Shown piece after piece: positions 1-13,026 of a DNA stretch of 64,000 bases. A program made the translations under genes and the position numbers. Below the pieces are notes generated by a model that was not told the origin of the DNA, did no database searches, and was given only the letters and a program-made list of their open reading frames with translations. Within the stretch, counting starts at the first letter, position 1. Each line of letters opens with the position of its first letter. The DNA comes from Nymphaea colorata (Eukaryota > Streptophyta > Magnoliopsida > Nymphaeales > Nymphaeaceae), in assembly GCF_008831285.2 (NCBI RefSeq), contig NC_045147.1, positions 21,530,981 to 21,594,980 on the forward strand, given 5' to 3'.

Positions 1-558
1 ATAATAATAAAAAGATGAGACTAAGATATGATATCCAATTAGAAGTTAGTCAGGGAGCTGGGAAACACTTGAGCGTACAGCTATTTCCGGACTGGGGCGC
101 ACTTTCACTTGTTCTCACTACTCTTCTCATTATTTTATATATATGATTGCACCAACCTTATTAAAGGAGGATTCCACATGGTGTCTTATATATATATATA
201 TATATAGTAAATAGCCACGTCGTCATATTCGGTATATATCGCCTGAGATTGCCCACAATTTTTTACATTCAAAATAATCCAAATGGAATCATTTTTTCTT
301 GTTTGTTCTTTTGAACTTAAAAACAAGGCCATCCACCCAACCTACACAGTATAAATACGTGCCCTCTTCACTCTTCTTCCAAACCACTTTCAAGTTTCAA
401 CCTCCTCTTCAAGCCTCCCATCTAAACACAACTCTTCCTTTCTCAAATCCAGTTGCCTCTCATTCACGTTCAAGATTTGCAAACCTTTTCCCTACCTTGT
501 CCTACAAAGTTATTTATATATATATACATACATACACATATACATTTTCTTCGCGGGA
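1..558. other. Upstream region and leader of the glutaredoxin gene
   Basis: No gene lies here. The stretch holds a (TA) microsatellite at 187-206, then an AT-rich promoter with a TATA box at 350-357, then a C- and T-rich leader running to the glutaredoxin start at 559. A second short TA/CA-rich tract sits at about 511-543, just before the start codon. The open reading frame beginning at 299 starts upstream of the TATA box and has no protein-like composition. Confidence 0.6.
350..357 (+). promoter_or_regulatory. TATA box of the glutaredoxin gene
   Basis: The sequence TATAAATA lies about 200 bases upstream of the glutaredoxin ATG. It is followed by a C- and T-rich leader, the usual arrangement of a plant core promoter. 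The transcription start would be expected about 30 bases downstream, near 380-390, giving a leader of roughly 170 bases. This rests on motif and position only. Confidence 0.6.
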
Positions 559-870
559 ATGGAGAGAGTTCAGCAACTGGCGGCGCAACATGCAGTAGTC
601 ATATTCAGCGTTAGTACTTGTTGCATGTGTCATGTGATGAAGAACTTCTTCCGCAACCTCGGGGTCAACGCGATCGCATACGAGCTGGACCAGGAGCAGG
701 GAGGGAAGGAGATGGAGAGAGCACTGGCCATGCACCTAGGCCGCAACCCGGTCCCGGCTGTGTTCATCGGAGGCCGGCTTGTGGGTCGCACCGAGGTAGT
801 TATGGCCCACCACCTCAACGGGACCCTGGGGCACATGCTCCGGGAAGCAGGGGCGCTCTGGTTACTCTAG
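559..870 (+). CDS. CC-type (ROXY-class) glutaredoxin
   Basis: This intronless gene encodes 103 residues, the usual size of plant class III glutaredoxins. The redox site CCMC is at residues 21-24 and replaces the CPYC/CGFS sites of the other classes. The glutathione-binding segments follow: the cis-Pro region PVPAVFIGG near residues 64-72 and GRTEVVMAHHLNG after it. The C-terminus ends GALWLL and contains the ALWL motif that ROXY proteins use to bind TGA bZIP factors. The family is known to act with TGA factors in nucleus and cytosol in flower development, nitrogen signalling and defence; the role of this copy is not shown by sequence. The ATG at 559 is the first in frame after the TATA box at 350-357, and the protein begins MERVQQLA, typical of the family. 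The two overlapping frames (618-887 on plus, 630-836 on minus) are shadows. Confidence 0.94.
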   Translation: MERVQQLAAQHAVVIFSVSTCCMCHVMKNFFRNLGVNAIAYELDQEQGGKEMERALAMHLGRNPVPAVFIGGRLVGRTEVVMAHHLNGTLGHMLREAGALWLL

Positions 871-1180
871 ATCAATGTATTGACTAATCACTAGGAAAAT
901 CTATAATATGAAGCGAAATGTGGGTGTATGTTTTCTATAGAGGGAGAGGAAGAAAGGGAACCAACTCTGCCTACAGGCTACAACTAAAAGTGTGTGTAAT
1001 CTAAGATGAGTAAAATAACTAGTTTTCTCTTTTCTCTTAGTCTCTGCTCTGGTTCTCCTTTCACAAGCGCTGATGACATTTGGAAAGATACATTGAATGA
1101 CCGCTCCTAGAAGACTCTAAGAATGTGATCATTTAATATCCTCACATCCAGCCACCAGATTAAGGACTTGGTTTTAGTAA

Positions 1181-1368
1181 GGTGCCGAGCCAAGGTAGGG
1201 CCCACATGGGCCCTGGTCCCACCTCAATTTAAAAAAAAAATTACATCTAACTTTTATAAAATTTCACTTTTTTATAAAAAAAATTTGAAAAATGATATTT
1301 CGGCATTAGTCGAAATTTAGAAACTTTAATTCGGCCCTTCTCGTGAAAAAATTTCTGGCTTCGCCCTT
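1181..1368 (+). mobile_element. CAGGGGC-family MITE-like element, copy 1
   Basis: The left end reads GGTGCCGAGCCAAGG and the right end contains CTGGCTTCGCCCTTG, a degraded inverted repeat of the family ends. The interior has the family hallmarks: an A-run, ATATTTCGGC, a TTTAATTCGGCCC segment and AAAAAATTTCTGGCT near the right end. The same order occurs at 13549-13725 and, inverted, at 18731-18924. There is no coding capacity. CAGGGGCGG-type ends are typical of hAT elements in plants; the superfamily assignment is inference. Confidence 0.6.
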
Positions 1369-1966
1369 GATTTTAATGCTTATCTGTGTTGTTGATGGCA
1401 TTTTCAGAATTCTATTTGTTTGCGTAGGCGATTTGTCTCTTGAGATTTTCACACCGAATTGAACCGGATGTAAAATGAATCAGACATGAGGGTTCAACTT
1501 TATAGTTCCATTTTAGCTTGCTTACAATTTACTTATCTGTCAATTAGGCATCCTTAATTATTATAATGATATTGTTTTTCGATATTCTTACGGACGTTTG
1601 GTTTCAAGAAATGGGCACAAAACATACGGCAGATGTGATATCTGCCAAATTATTTTTTCTCAAATTAAATGGTGTATATATTCTCGAAAGATTATGATAA
1701 TAGTATAGAGATTCTTTTTTAGCTTTTGCATATCATTATGTTGACTCCAGTGCATTTTTTTTAAATAGATAAAGTGTGCACCAATGAGATATTCAGGATT
1801 AGATCGTGGATGAGGCAATTGCGTGCTACACAACTTTGCTCGTAGTTGAGTTCTTTTTTTCAAGGAAATTATGTGGATCTGGGTGACGTTAAAGATATGA
1901 CGGGGTATTTATGGGTAAGAAGATTCTTTTTCTGGAGTGTTCATTACATAAATTTCAAAATGTCTA

Positions 1967-2054
1967 CAGGGGTCAAATTAAATTTTTTAAAAATATTAAG
2001 TAGTAGGATTTTATTTTTCAGAAACTTATGGGGGCCGTGGCCCCCTGGCTCCAT
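1967..2054 (-). mobile_element. CAGGGGC-family element, short reverse fragment
   Basis: Begins CAGGGGTCAAATTAAA and ends GGGGGCCGTGGCCCCCTGGCTCCAT, which are the two family ends in reverse order, but the interior is only about 50 bases. Probably an internally deleted copy. Confidence 0.45.
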
Positions 2055-2980
2055 CTGTATTTTTATGCATTCTTCAACTTAAAGCCCTTGATTAACAGTG
2101 CCTAAGAAAACTGATGCTCATATTAGAAAAAATTAATCACAAATCTGAACCTTGTTTTTAGAGTTATGATCAAAAGGTGTGCAACCCTGAAAGCACTAAA
2201 AGCAACCATATACCCTAAAGAGATAAGGGATTGTAAAAGCTTCTTTTTTGTACTGGGCTGTGGTCCTCCAAAATAATATTTTTCTTTACTCCGGCAGGCT
2301 TTTTTAGGGTTTCGAAGCCTAAATATTCTTAAGAAATGAAAGATATTTTAGCCTTCAAAACAGAAGCAAATTGCCCAAATGAAACTGATCTTGGATTACA
2401 TGAAGGACTACAACAGCCATCACCGTGGCTGCTCCAGAAGTGAATTGGTGCTCCTTGCATTCAAAGCAAAGAGAATGATCAGTAATGGGAGACAAACAGT
2501 ACTGCTATCCAAAGGAGTATCAATGCCCATTCCTTCCTATTTGGTATGCCCCCTCTTGTGCTTCTTTTTCTTATGCCCCAAAGAATTTTCATTTCCATAA
2601 TCGTTTTGGTGATGTTCAAAAGCAAGAATTTGAATTTCCCCTTATTTTATTCCTTTGAATCGAATTTGGTTTAACCCGACCGACCTGAGAAAGGGTTCGA
2701 GCTCAAATGAGTAATCAGATCCAGACTCATATTGAAGCTAAAGTGGAAACATAGCATCCAAGCTGCCTTAAGGCAGCTCTAATTGGATATGACAGAAAAA
2801 ATCAGATTCAGATCTAGTGGAACCCGACTTAAAGAGTCTCAAGTTGGTTGTCTCAGTAACAGTACTTTCGAATTCATAAATTTTGTTAAACTTCACTTTT
2901 TTTTCTATATTAAAAGGGTCCAAGACTTTTTGGAACTGAATGATCTCAAGACATGAGGTCCTCATAAATTTTCTCTCTCT

Positions 2981-2982
<2 letters not shown>

Positions 2983-3014
<32 letters not shown>
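2983..3014. repeat. (AT)n microsatellite
   Basis: Uninterrupted AT dinucleotides of about 32 bases after a short CT run, in intergenic DNA. It creates a spurious minus-strand open frame. Confidence 0.95.
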
Positions 3015-3017
<3 letters not shown>

Positions 3018-4392
3018 CTATAATCGCTTACCATTTTCAAAAAATTTTGTAGAACGACATCCTCTATTTAAATATTTTACCTACATAAATAATGTATATA
3101 GTTTTGTTAAGAAATGTAGGAACAGTTCCGTGATATTGATAAATGATTTAATCTTCATATCAATCGACTTGATCTACCATTCCTCTTTTTGGTGTACAGC
3201 CAAAATAGGAGATTTCACCAAATCAATGTGCCCCGTGCCCTTGCTTCAGCAAAATAAGCCCTTCCTACAAAACCTTTTTATCACAACTCCGAAGGGCATC
3301 CTCGGGATTTAGAAAAATCGTCCGGTCAACCGAATCACGCAAACGCCGCACCGATTTCCCCTCCGCACCCTCACTTTTCCATTTTTTTACTAATTCACCC
3401 CCGATTCATGGTTCTGGGTCTATAAAAGTATTCTGATCCAGACACCTTATGGTTCGTCCACCATCAATTTACAATCGCAAAATATACAATAAAAAATATA
3501 CTGTATTTTTTCATGTATATATATATATACATGGATACTGAATTTTTCACACACACATATATATATATATATATTACCAATAATGTTTTAAGTAAACAAA
3601 TATATCTTAAATATTAAAAATAAAAATAGTTAGCCATGTCCGGTAGGTAGACCCAATCCCAAGTGTATCGATAGAGGTAGGCGTCCTTCCAACAACGTAC
3701 CTGAGTTCTTCACCCAAAATCGTCATTTTGCCTCTGCAGGTTTCTTTCTTATATTATTTTTTAATCTATAAAATAAAACGATACTGTTTTACCTGCTCTT
3801 AATAAAATGACATCTAACTAGTTTATTACACACGCTGGTTTTGCCCACCATTGTAACTGCGTTGTCACGCATGCAGTTTTTTTTGCTTAAGGTCGACCAC
3901 GACTTCAAATCTCTGCTATTTCAAACAGGCCACTTCAGACCGTGTGCTATTTCTAAGAACTCAATCTTAGTTTCTTCAAATTTTTTTAATTAATGAAAAA
4001 AGGTAATTATATATTTAATGAGGTACACCGGCCACTATCAATTCATTTTTAACTTACAACATAAATATTTTTTAACATCTTTTAATCCTCATATTTAATT
4101 TATTTGCGTGGTTTAGTAAGATACACCGGTGTATTTTTCATATGTTGGGAGAAAAATAAAGATGATGAGTCATTTTTCACCAGTTCACACATTTTTTTTC
4201 ATTTTCGTTTTCTTTAACTGCGGATATAAACACGGATCAATGGTTGAAACAACCCCAGCCATTGATCTTTTCCAAATCCATGAATAAGACAGTGATACTG
4301 AGACATTTTCATTATTTAATATTAATTTACAATTTAAAAAAAAATAGAAACATGAATTATTTTTTATTCATATAACATCCAAATTTTCTGTA

Positions 4393-4411
4393 CTCTCTCT
4401 CTCTCTCTTTC

Positions 4412-4442
<31 letters not shown>
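4393..4442. repeat. Compound (CT)n-(TA)n microsatellite
   Basis: A CT tract at 4393-4408 is followed by a short TA-rich link and a TA tract at 4419-4442, about 200 bases upstream of the first MUB leader exon. Confidence 0.95.
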
Positions 4443-4639
4443 ACTTTGTTCTCATAAATCGAGCGTCTGTTTGTTAATTTTCAACAAACAAGTGCTACTT
4501 CCTCACGGACAAACCATAGGCGCCTTTTTATAATTTTACGGTTTGGCTCGTTCACCGTTGCCTTCTTAGAATTGAAGCGAAGGAAGTTGAAGAAGAACAA
4601 CAGGAATGGGCGTTTAGGTAATTTGGCGCCACACCGAGG

Positions 4640-6791
4640 AGTATAAGAGGGAGGCCGCTTCATCTCCGGATCTGCTGTTGGGCTTCCGACGCAGATGACG
4701 AAGACCGAAGGAGAAGGCAGACGGGAAGGCGAAGTCTGCAGCCTCTAACTCACACCGTGAGAAGATAGTAAGAGGAGGGTGAAGGAGAACCGGAACCGGT
4801 GTTTTCGTCGTTCTCGGGATTCTGGTGGACGATCGCCTGTTGGAAAGGTAAGGGATCATCATTCAGTAGGAATTCTCGATCTATCACGCTTTTATATTTT
4901 ATCTATGCAAGCAATTCCGATCTGCTTCCTATCTATTCTCTTTCGGTTCTTTTTGTTTAAATCAGTTGTGATCCGGTGAAACTATAGACCTTTGGTAGTA
5001 TATGTGGTTGTGGCTCCGTTTGGGATCGATCTTCTCTTTTCCGTCTTGGTAATTTTCTTTTCTATTGTGTAATGTCACTTTTCTGTGAAATATTTAGGTT
5101 TCCATTCTTATTTTGACGGTCATGGAAGTGTTTCTTGATGTCCATCTTCTTGTTTCTTCAGTTCTGTTAGTTCGGACTTCGGATCTTCATATCCCTGTGC
5201 CTAGTAGTCTCTTTCAAGTTTAACTTCAACGGTGTTCGGTTATCTGTCTAGTTTGATGATGTATCTTAACTCCATTTGGTTCATGTATCCGATCAGATCT
5301 TCTTTTTCTTGTTTGTTGTTGCTAAGCTTTGCAGCGTCATCTTTGGCCTTTCGATGTTAGCTGAATGTTTCCCGTTATTCTATGGAATCTATCTTGCGTT
5401 CATGGTCGCTTACACCTGGAGATTTCGATCGTCAATGTCGAAATAGATCAAGGAATGGCTATCATTTCGTTTTTGAGCAAGTTTCTTCTAATTTTTTAGA
5501 AATATGGTGTTTTCGATTTTCCAAACTTGTGTTACTTTTCTGACAAGTTTTAGCATTCACAATTTCACTTTTCACTTGCTATATATTGCAGATTGTAGCT
5601 TGTTTAGCTGTTCACCTGCTGATTATTTCTGTTAACCTCGTCTATGTTTTTAGGTTTATCATTATCATTTTAATTTGTTACTGTCTTACAATTTCATGTT
5701 CGATCATGTTTCTCCAGCCTTCTTTTGTATCTTTGTCGCCCGTGTTTATATGGATGTCAATCAGTTTTTTTTTTTTTTTTTGGCAGCCGATATGAATTGA
5801 ATTTTTTACTGTCCTTAATTTAGTGATAGAAACATCTGGCCTAAAATGCTGTGACTTCATGGACATGTAATTTTTCAGCAACCTTATGAAGAACATTTCT
5901 GTACTCATCAACACATCTGATGCCAGCACTCGTTCTGATCAACTGGTGGGGAAATTTAGTTCCTTACTGAATTTCTCTGTCATCCAAATAATGTAATCAA
6001 TTTAGGTGAATTTTGTTCTTTTTCAGGTGTTGACACTGTTTGAGTTTTGCATATAGTCATGAAGGTTTTGTTGCAGCAAATGTGGATTTTGATGTTTATT
6101 TTGGTAGGTTCATTTTTTGTCACCCGGAAACAGTGTTTCATCTGAGATTGAATTTTTCTACTAATTTAGTAGATTAATTAATAAAAGTTGTTAGGGTCCT
6201 TCTGATTTCATTCTAGGATTTTGTTATTTCAGTTTTATGCATGAAAAAGTAAGCTGTTCATAAGTTTGGGCAGAAGAAGAAGATTTGCTTCATGAACTGA
6301 GGGCATGTACTTTTACGGTTTTACCTTCACATTCTTTTTTGTCTATTTTGGATTGAAACACAAATTGAACCTTTTCTTGTTCCTTGTTGCAGGCTTCGCT
6401 TTTCTACCGTGACAATCTTGTGCAACTGGTCTGGTCCTATGAAGTGTCTGCACCGTTGGATTTCTTGGTTAAACGAATTTCCAAATGTTGTAGACTCCTT
6501 AATATGCGTGAGGGCCACTATCAGAATTTCAACTGTTTCCCTGGGCCTCAGAAATACAGGGAATGAATTGCCATTACGATAAGATGTTGCGACAGACAAT
6601 GAGAGCATCAGATTCCCAGGCGTGAACAGTGTACAGAAACACTGTTATGTTTTAGAATAACCTGTAGAGGACAAGTTAAAGAATTAATATATATTTGTTC
6701 ATCAACTGGGCCCACCAAAGCATCAGATTGTTCACTCTCAGAAGAGTGCATTTAGTTGGAGAAGGACATTCACTGTTGAAGAATTGCCTCA
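4640..6791 (+). other. 5' leader of the MUB gene with a leader intron
   Basis: A G/A-rich non-coding segment at about 4640-4847 ends in a good donor (GGAAAG, then GTAAGG from 4848). The matching acceptor is TTGTTGCAG ending at 6392. The second leader exon would run from 6393 to the start codon at 6792. The 1.5 kb intron is T-rich, as first leader introns of housekeeping plant genes often are, and such introns commonly boost expression. The outer boundary is approximate and alternative splicing cannot be excluded. Confidence 0.5.
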
Positions 6792-7855
6792 ATGTCAAGT
6801 GAAGGTCAGCTTGAGATCAAATTCCGTCTCTACGATGGATCAGATATTGGTCCCAGTTTATATGCACCTGCAACCACAGTCCAGGCACTTAAAGAAAAGC
6901 TTGTTGCAGACTGGCCACAAGGTTAGGTTTAAAACCTTAACCTGCATTTTTCTTTATCGTACTGTTATGTGGCTCTTTCATATATTTTCTTTATTTTTAA
7001 AAGACCTCTACTTTGAGTAGAATATCAGTAATGTCTTTTGATAATGGTACTTTTTCTGGTAGTAATTGTTGGTCCATTTAGTTTATTTTGCTAGTTGAGT
7101 TCATAGCAATTGCTAGTTCTGTATGTATGTGCATAGAAGAAGATGTAAAAACTCTCTGTATACCAATATGTTTTAGTAGCTCTGCTGAAACATGAATATA
7201 ACTTCTCTTAAGAATATTTACCTGAACGCTTGGATTCAACTCTCCAGAACATGGACATAACAGCATGATACTTGATCTACAGGATTTTATGCTGATGTTA
7301 GTTAAATGAAAAATATCAATGATGGAACACTGTATAGTCGGCAGCTTCAGCTTTTACAAAACCGTGTTTATTCTTTCCTTTGCACCCTTTGCAAAACTGT
7401 GTGGATTATTTCCTTTCCTTAACTGAAAATGTGCTTATATGGTTGAAAAGATGGAGTTTTAAAGATCAAGCACCAGATGAGCGGGTTGACATTATTAGGA
7501 GGATCTTTCTCTGAAAGATAGTAGCTTGTCCAGGATTACTTTTTCTTGAACTAACAATAGCACACATAATTTCCATTTTCCATTGAGCGTTTCTCATGAC
7601 TAGAGATGGCAACTACTTTAATGTTGTAGTTCTCACCTTTTTAATCAATAAAACACCAGTGGCTGATGCTCCACTAGTTGTAAGTTGTAACTTGTAACTA
7701 TAAATTATAAAGTTATATCCGGCACTATAAGATGTTGGAATTAATTCTTTTCTAATTATTGAATTTCTTTTGTCAACCTATGCCACATGCATACTGGTAC
7801 AGATATGCAGCTTTAAAAAATGTGGGTATGGGGGTACGGCATATGATATATATAT

Positions 7856-7901
<46 letters not shown>

Positions 7902-10006
7902 ACACAAAACAAGCAAAATCAAAGCAACATTTAAATAAACAAGTGATATAAATAAAAACATTACATGTTAATGAACAATAACTCTAAAAGCTGAACAAAA
8001 AGAGAGTTGGAAAAAATTTAAACCAGCAAAATTAAGTAGTTTGGATCAGTTTCGATGTAAAGAGTACCCAAGTGTGTCTAAGTACCCACTTTGGGTATAG
8101 GTACCGCGACACAGGTACGTGGACCTTATTGAAGTACTCATATGACTTGGTTGTCAACATGATATCCCAGAAGGATTTTCATGGTCATTGGGCCATGTGA
8201 ACGAGCCTTCATTCACATAGTCATTGTAAACTGGAATATAATTATTTCATTCAACTGTTTTTTTTTGTGGGATGGAATTGCAGAATATCTGCTAATTTTG
8301 TTCTTGTATTGCTAGGCATTATAGTCCTTATTTCAGGGATGCAGTTGTCACTTTGTTCTGGTTAGCATCTAATGGCATGTTTTATCATCTCCAGATAAAA
8401 AAATTGTGCCAAAAACCGCAAGTGACCTGAAGCTCATCAATGCTGGAAAAATTTTGGAGAACAATAAGACTCTTGCTGAGTCTACAACACCCATGGGGGA
8501 ACCTCCAGCTGGCGTGATCACAATGCATGTTGTAGTCCAGCCTTCATTACCAAGGAAGAAAACAGGTACCTTCATTTCCATAACTTATTGAATATGCATG
8601 AGTTCAAAAAGATATATTTCTCTCTTTTAATTCATCCTGTGCTCGATGATGCCTATCAAAAGAGAGGAAGATTACTATGTGCTACATAATTGTATGCATA
8701 TATACATATAAATAAAACATGTTCAGGTTTTTGTTTCAGAGAAAAGAAAGCATTGTCAGCCTGTCTGTCTGGGTGAATTTTTTCGTAAGCCATGAGAAGA
8801 AACTTCTCAAGATTCATAGGCCTAATAAAAGGAGATATAGGACTTCAATTTTTGTTGGATTGATCATATGGACTGGAAACTGAAGCTGATTTCCCCCAAT
8901 GTGTATTTGGCACCATTCCTTACTTCTTCATTTATCATGTTATTCATGAAGATTGGTGCCCATGCAGCAAACTTCTTTTTTGTCTAAGTTGTCAAAACAG
9001 AAGATGGATGCAGGATCAAGTCCCTAGAAAGATTAATTGGGACTAGTCTCTCCAACCAATCCAAGTCAGTGACTATCAAAAGATAAGTACATATATTTAT
9101 ATGGAAATAAAGACAGAAACTATATATTTATAGGTTTGGAATTAGTTGGTTTACTAATGATTAGGTGGATTAATTGACTATTCCGACCAACTAGTCACTA
9201 GCCTGAAATACTCGTCCGTGTATAGCCTTCTTAACTGACCGGTCATGTCTATAGAAATTTGACGATGCCATCTTCTTTATCTGGTCGGCTGGGGCTCTCC
9301 ATTTTTCTTGGTGTTTTGGTGCTGATTTTGATTATTTGAACTGCATAGATGGTTTTTCCATGTCCAAAAATATTAAACTTGAAAAGGCCATGAAAATATA
9401 ATCTACACAATAGGATTTAATAAGAGTTTATCAACAGTTTTATACTTGTGAGTTTTTATAAAAATCTGGTCTATGCATCAGATTTTTATTATTTTTTCTG
9501 GTCCATCATTTGGGAACATTCTAACTTCATACATGCAGTTTAGATTTATTAAAATAGCTTTAAATGCTTATGCAGTATGCTGTAAATCATACTTGACTCT
9601 CACATAATTCTTGTACACCCTTACATGTGCTCACTCACTCACTCTTTGAATTGAAAATTTGAAACTATTGGACATGTCTAGGGCATGTGAAACTAGAGCA
9701 CTTATTCTTTTATAGAATTTTCTGCATTCTGTTAACTTGCTCTGAATCTGGTGATTATTTGTGCTTTTAGGAAAACATAAATGTAGATAAACAGTAAGAT
9801 AATGAAAGTACCTAAACGTGGAGACGCCTGCTTTTGTCTGTTTTGAAGGATATACGTTTTCCATTTTCACTTGACTTTCTTCTTCGGGAATCCCGTTCAT
9901 CCAGTTTTGTGCAACAGAAGTTAAAGTAGTTTTGTATTGGGATTTTGCAGAGAAGAACCTGGATGACATGCCAAAGAAGAGCTTCTGTTCCTGTACCATC
10001 ATGTAG
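6792..10006 (+). CDS. Membrane-anchored ubiquitin-fold protein (MUB)
   Basis: Three coding exons, 6792-6921, 8395-8565 and 9951-10006, total 357 bases and encode 118 residues, the normal MUB length. The protein starts MSSEGQLEIKFRLYDGSDIG and has a ubiquitin-like beta-grasp fold over about residues 7-80 (including LKLINAGKILEN, the counterpart of the ubiquitin LIFAGKQL stretch) followed by the MUB-specific segment GVITMHVVVQP. It lacks a C-terminal di-glycine and ends CSCTIM: CTIM is a CaaX box whose final Met favours farnesylation, and the Cys two residues before it is a likely S-acylation site. MUBs sit at the plasma membrane and recruit group VI ubiquitin-conjugating E2 enzymes. The start was chosen because upstream frames are closed and it gives the family N-terminus. 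Introns begin at 6922 and 8566. The second one (1.4 kb) contains no gene; the first (also about 1.5 kb) holds a GT microsatellite and a dispersed repeat. Confidence 0.94.
7846..7895. repeat. Compound (TA)n-(GT)n microsatellite in MUB intron 1
   Basis: A short TA tract at 7846-7856 runs into about 38 bases of GT. On the minus strand it translates as His-Thr repeats and gives a false open frame. Confidence 0.95.
8029..8160 (+). repeat. Dispersed repeat, copy 1
   Basis: The block from AATTAAGTAGTTTGGAT through GTACCCAAGTGTGTC, AAGTACC and GGTACGTGGA recurs, about 80% alike by eye, at 62724-62840 inside the Argonaute pseudogene. Both lie within introns on the same strand. It is non-coding and probably a fragment of a transposable element. 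Confidence 0.6.
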
Positions 10007-11239
10007 AGTTACTTTCAAATTGGCCGTCTATCACAATTTTTTATCCACTCAGGTTGGTGGGTCATCATTCTGTTGTGCCTACTGTAGTTTCGTGTCAACT
10101 TCCAGGTATTTGTAGAGCCAGGGCCAGTTGGTGCTCTTTCCTTTTTATCTGCCTTTGTCTTCTCTTTATTAGGCTACTCTGATTAAGCAACCAGATCTTC
10201 ACGGAATGTGCAGATTACACATCCACAAGTTAAAAGGTAATGATAGCAAATTTTATATTGTGGCGACCAGATTTAGATACAAATTTGCTGCGAGTTAGAT
10301 AGATTCTGCATGCTTGCTATAGGTGTGCTCCCACCTGTTGTACAGTTTATCCGTGTATACATGTCTAGGTGAAGTTGGGCGCTTCAGATTATTGTGCTCA
10401 GATTTGTGATGAACAGCCTGGTTTTTATAATGCGAAGGTGTGTGTTTTATGTTCATGACATTTTTTGCTGTCATACTGACTTCTTCGCCCTGTATTCGAG
10501 GTCTGTCGGTTGGGTACGGGTTTTATATGGAGTAATTTACATTATGCTAAGGCGATGCTAGAAATAACTTGATATATGAAATGTGGCACCTTAAAGTTGG
10601 AAGTTATTGGAGTTGGATTCTAATAAATGGTTTGCTGGACTGGTACCTATACCTTCGAATAAGATGGTCATGTCTGGTTTTCTTGATTTCTCTATAATAG
10701 AAAAACGGCCCGCTTGTGGGTGAATGACCCAATGGTGTTTTGGACGTCCAGGTGCGTGCTTAACGAACATCATCTGAGAATATTTTTTAATGGTCTTACC
10801 TAAAATTTCCTTCTTTTTGTGGGCTGGATTAAATTGCCTTGTAAGTCCTATAGTTATTTGACAAAACCACGTGAAAAATGCAGAATTGAGGCGAATTCAG
10901 ACACGTTTTAGACTTTTTTTGCAGATGCTAAGTCTATTAAATGCAAAGGGGCCAGAGTGAGTGGCGTTGTATCGCGGATATGATCAAGCCTGAAACGAAA
11001 CGGGTGCATCCAAAATCTTTTGTTTGTCATGATGTATGTAAAAACCTGCTTTTCGGCAGATCGTTGTAATGGTAAGTTTTAACGACGGTTTTGGCATCGC
11101 AGAAGGCTGCTGAGACTTTCTCGCTCGCTCCAATCAAACTGGGTCTTCCCCGTAAAGGGTGTCCCACTCCTTGTTGTTACCCTTGGGGCACTCGCATGAC
11201 AAATCAACTCCTTGTCTTTGATCGTTCAAGGAATCAATA

Positions 11240-11680
11240 AGGGTTCATTGATGGCTTTGAATTTTTATTTTAAAATTAAAATTTTGAAAATAAAATTCCA
11301 TCTAAAACTAAAATTAGAATGAAAATTCTAGTTTTAGTTTCCTTTGTATTTGACAGTTTAAAAATTTTGATTTCAAAATTGAAAATAATGTGCCTGACAA
11401 AAGGAATTAAAAATCCAAAATTGATAAAGTAAAACTATCATGACACGTGCCCTAAGATATGAGATCCTAGGATTTTAGGTCCATGGAATTTAGATCAGCC
11501 CCCCACCCCTCAAAAAAAAAAACATCCAACCTTAAATTCATGGTGGATCTTAGCTATCAAACGCAACCTCATGGTAGAATTACAGTTCTAGAATTTTGAC
11601 TAAACAATGAGCTTATAATTTCGAAATCAAAAATTCTACAATTTCATCCTCATCAAACCAACACCTCCACTACCCCCAAC
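11240..11680. repeat. AT-rich self-complementary block
   Basis: A 440-base stretch dominated by AAATTTT, TAAAATTA and TCTAGTTTTAG words, with several internal inverted repeats. It opens with TTGATGGCTTTGAATTTTT and closes with the roughly complementary AAAATTCTACAATTTCATCC...ATCAAACCAA. Probably a decayed palindromic MITE; exact ends could not be fixed. Confidence 0.4.
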
Positions 11681-12887
11681 CCACAACCCACAAAAAAAAA
11701 GCCAAAAAAACTTAAAAATCACCCTTCTCTGTGCAAAATAATATGCCATCGTCTGTTTCCTTGTGTTACGGTGTATTTACTGCACAGTGCGGGGCATGGT
11801 TCAGTCAGCCAACCCAAGATAAGAAAAGAAAGGCTCGCATAGTTCACTCGGTCCAGAGGCTGCCATCGAGCCAACCCCAACAACTGAACCCAATTTTATC
11901 TGAAGAGTTTCATTGACTTCTTCACCCTGTTGGGCGCTCTCCATCGAACCGAATCCTGTTTCTGACCCCTTGGTGGATACCATTCCGAGTCGAGGCCGCG
12001 CCTTTCATCTCCGAACTCGGGTGCCGTGGCCCGTTCGGCGAAGCGCCCAATTTCACCAATACACATACACAGACTGTACTATAGGTGGAAGCACACGTAT
12101 AAAAGCGTGCAGCATCTATTCATGTCTATATAATTTTACTCTTGGATTAAGCTGTTGCATCGTTTCGTCGTAGCTCCGAGTGGAAGTTCGGATTAGAACT
12201 TTGGATTAGGGGATGTTCATGGATGGGATCCGAATCAGATATGTGAGCTGTTTCAAAAAAAAACTTAGATATGGAAAAACATTTTAAAAAATGCGATTGG
12301 GTTCTAAGAAATAGCACCCAATTGGATTTTGATGTGGTTTTAATTAAATATGTGATCGGATAATAAACATCATGTTCAAATCGCCAAAATCTTACCTATC
12401 TGATCAAAACCGGTGGCTTCCATTTTTTTTTTCACTTTTCTTGTGAAATTTTACAAGTAGCAGTAGCAGGCATATGAGAGAGGCTAGTTGGCAGGGGAAT
12501 CTTATGTGTACGTTTCGTTTAAATACATATAACGTGTCTTATTAGATTGTATAAAAAGACGCTGACCCAATCCGTTGACAGCCCTCCGGGTTTGGCGGAC
12601 CCCGCCGATCCAGCAGAACAGCGTTGCTTAGTGGGCAATTGCTCCATCCACCATTATCATGTTCTTCTTGGCTGCAACACCACGTTCAGACAATAAATGG
12701 TCTAACGAAAACCGCGTTGCTCCCTCAACTTATTCCCCCCAACAAACAAAACCCATAATCTTTTCTTTTTTCTTCTTCTTTTTTTGTAACTATGGAACTC
12801 TTGCCGCCGTACAAGAGCTATTCAACCACTTAGTCCTCCTCCTTTAACGTTTCTAACCTATGGATTTTATGTAGAACATGATCCCGA

Positions 12888-13026
12888 CAGGGGCCAAGAT
12901 AGGAATTTTTTGAAATATTGTTTTTTTTAAATTTTTTATATAAAATAAAAGTACTTTTTTTTTTAAATTACATGTTTTTTTCCTTGAAATTTTGAGGGCG
13001 ACCATGACCCTCCTGGCTCCGCCTCT
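12888..13026 (-). mobile_element. CAGGGGC-family MITE-like element, copy 2
   Basis: Starts CAGGGGCCAAGATAGG and ends CCTCCTGGCTCCGCCTCTA, the family ends in reverse orientation. The A/T-rich interior includes AAATTACATG. No coding capacity. Confidence 0.55.

Larger units (their letters stand above)
871..4600. other. Intergenic region, glutaredoxin to MUB
   Basis: No supportable gene in about 3.7 kb. It holds the glutaredoxin 3' region, two members of the CAGGGGC-ended repeat family (1181-1368 and a shorter reverse copy at 1967-2054), TA microsatellites at 2983-3014 and 4419-4442, a CT tract at 4393-4408, and long AT-rich DNA. The short open frames at 1846, 2379 and 3130 have no recognisable domain and low-complexity translations. 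Confidence 0.6.

Noticed and set aside
9631-10018. Minus-strand frames of 123 and 68 codons
   Set aside because: They overlap the last MUB exon on the opposite strand and match no protein family.
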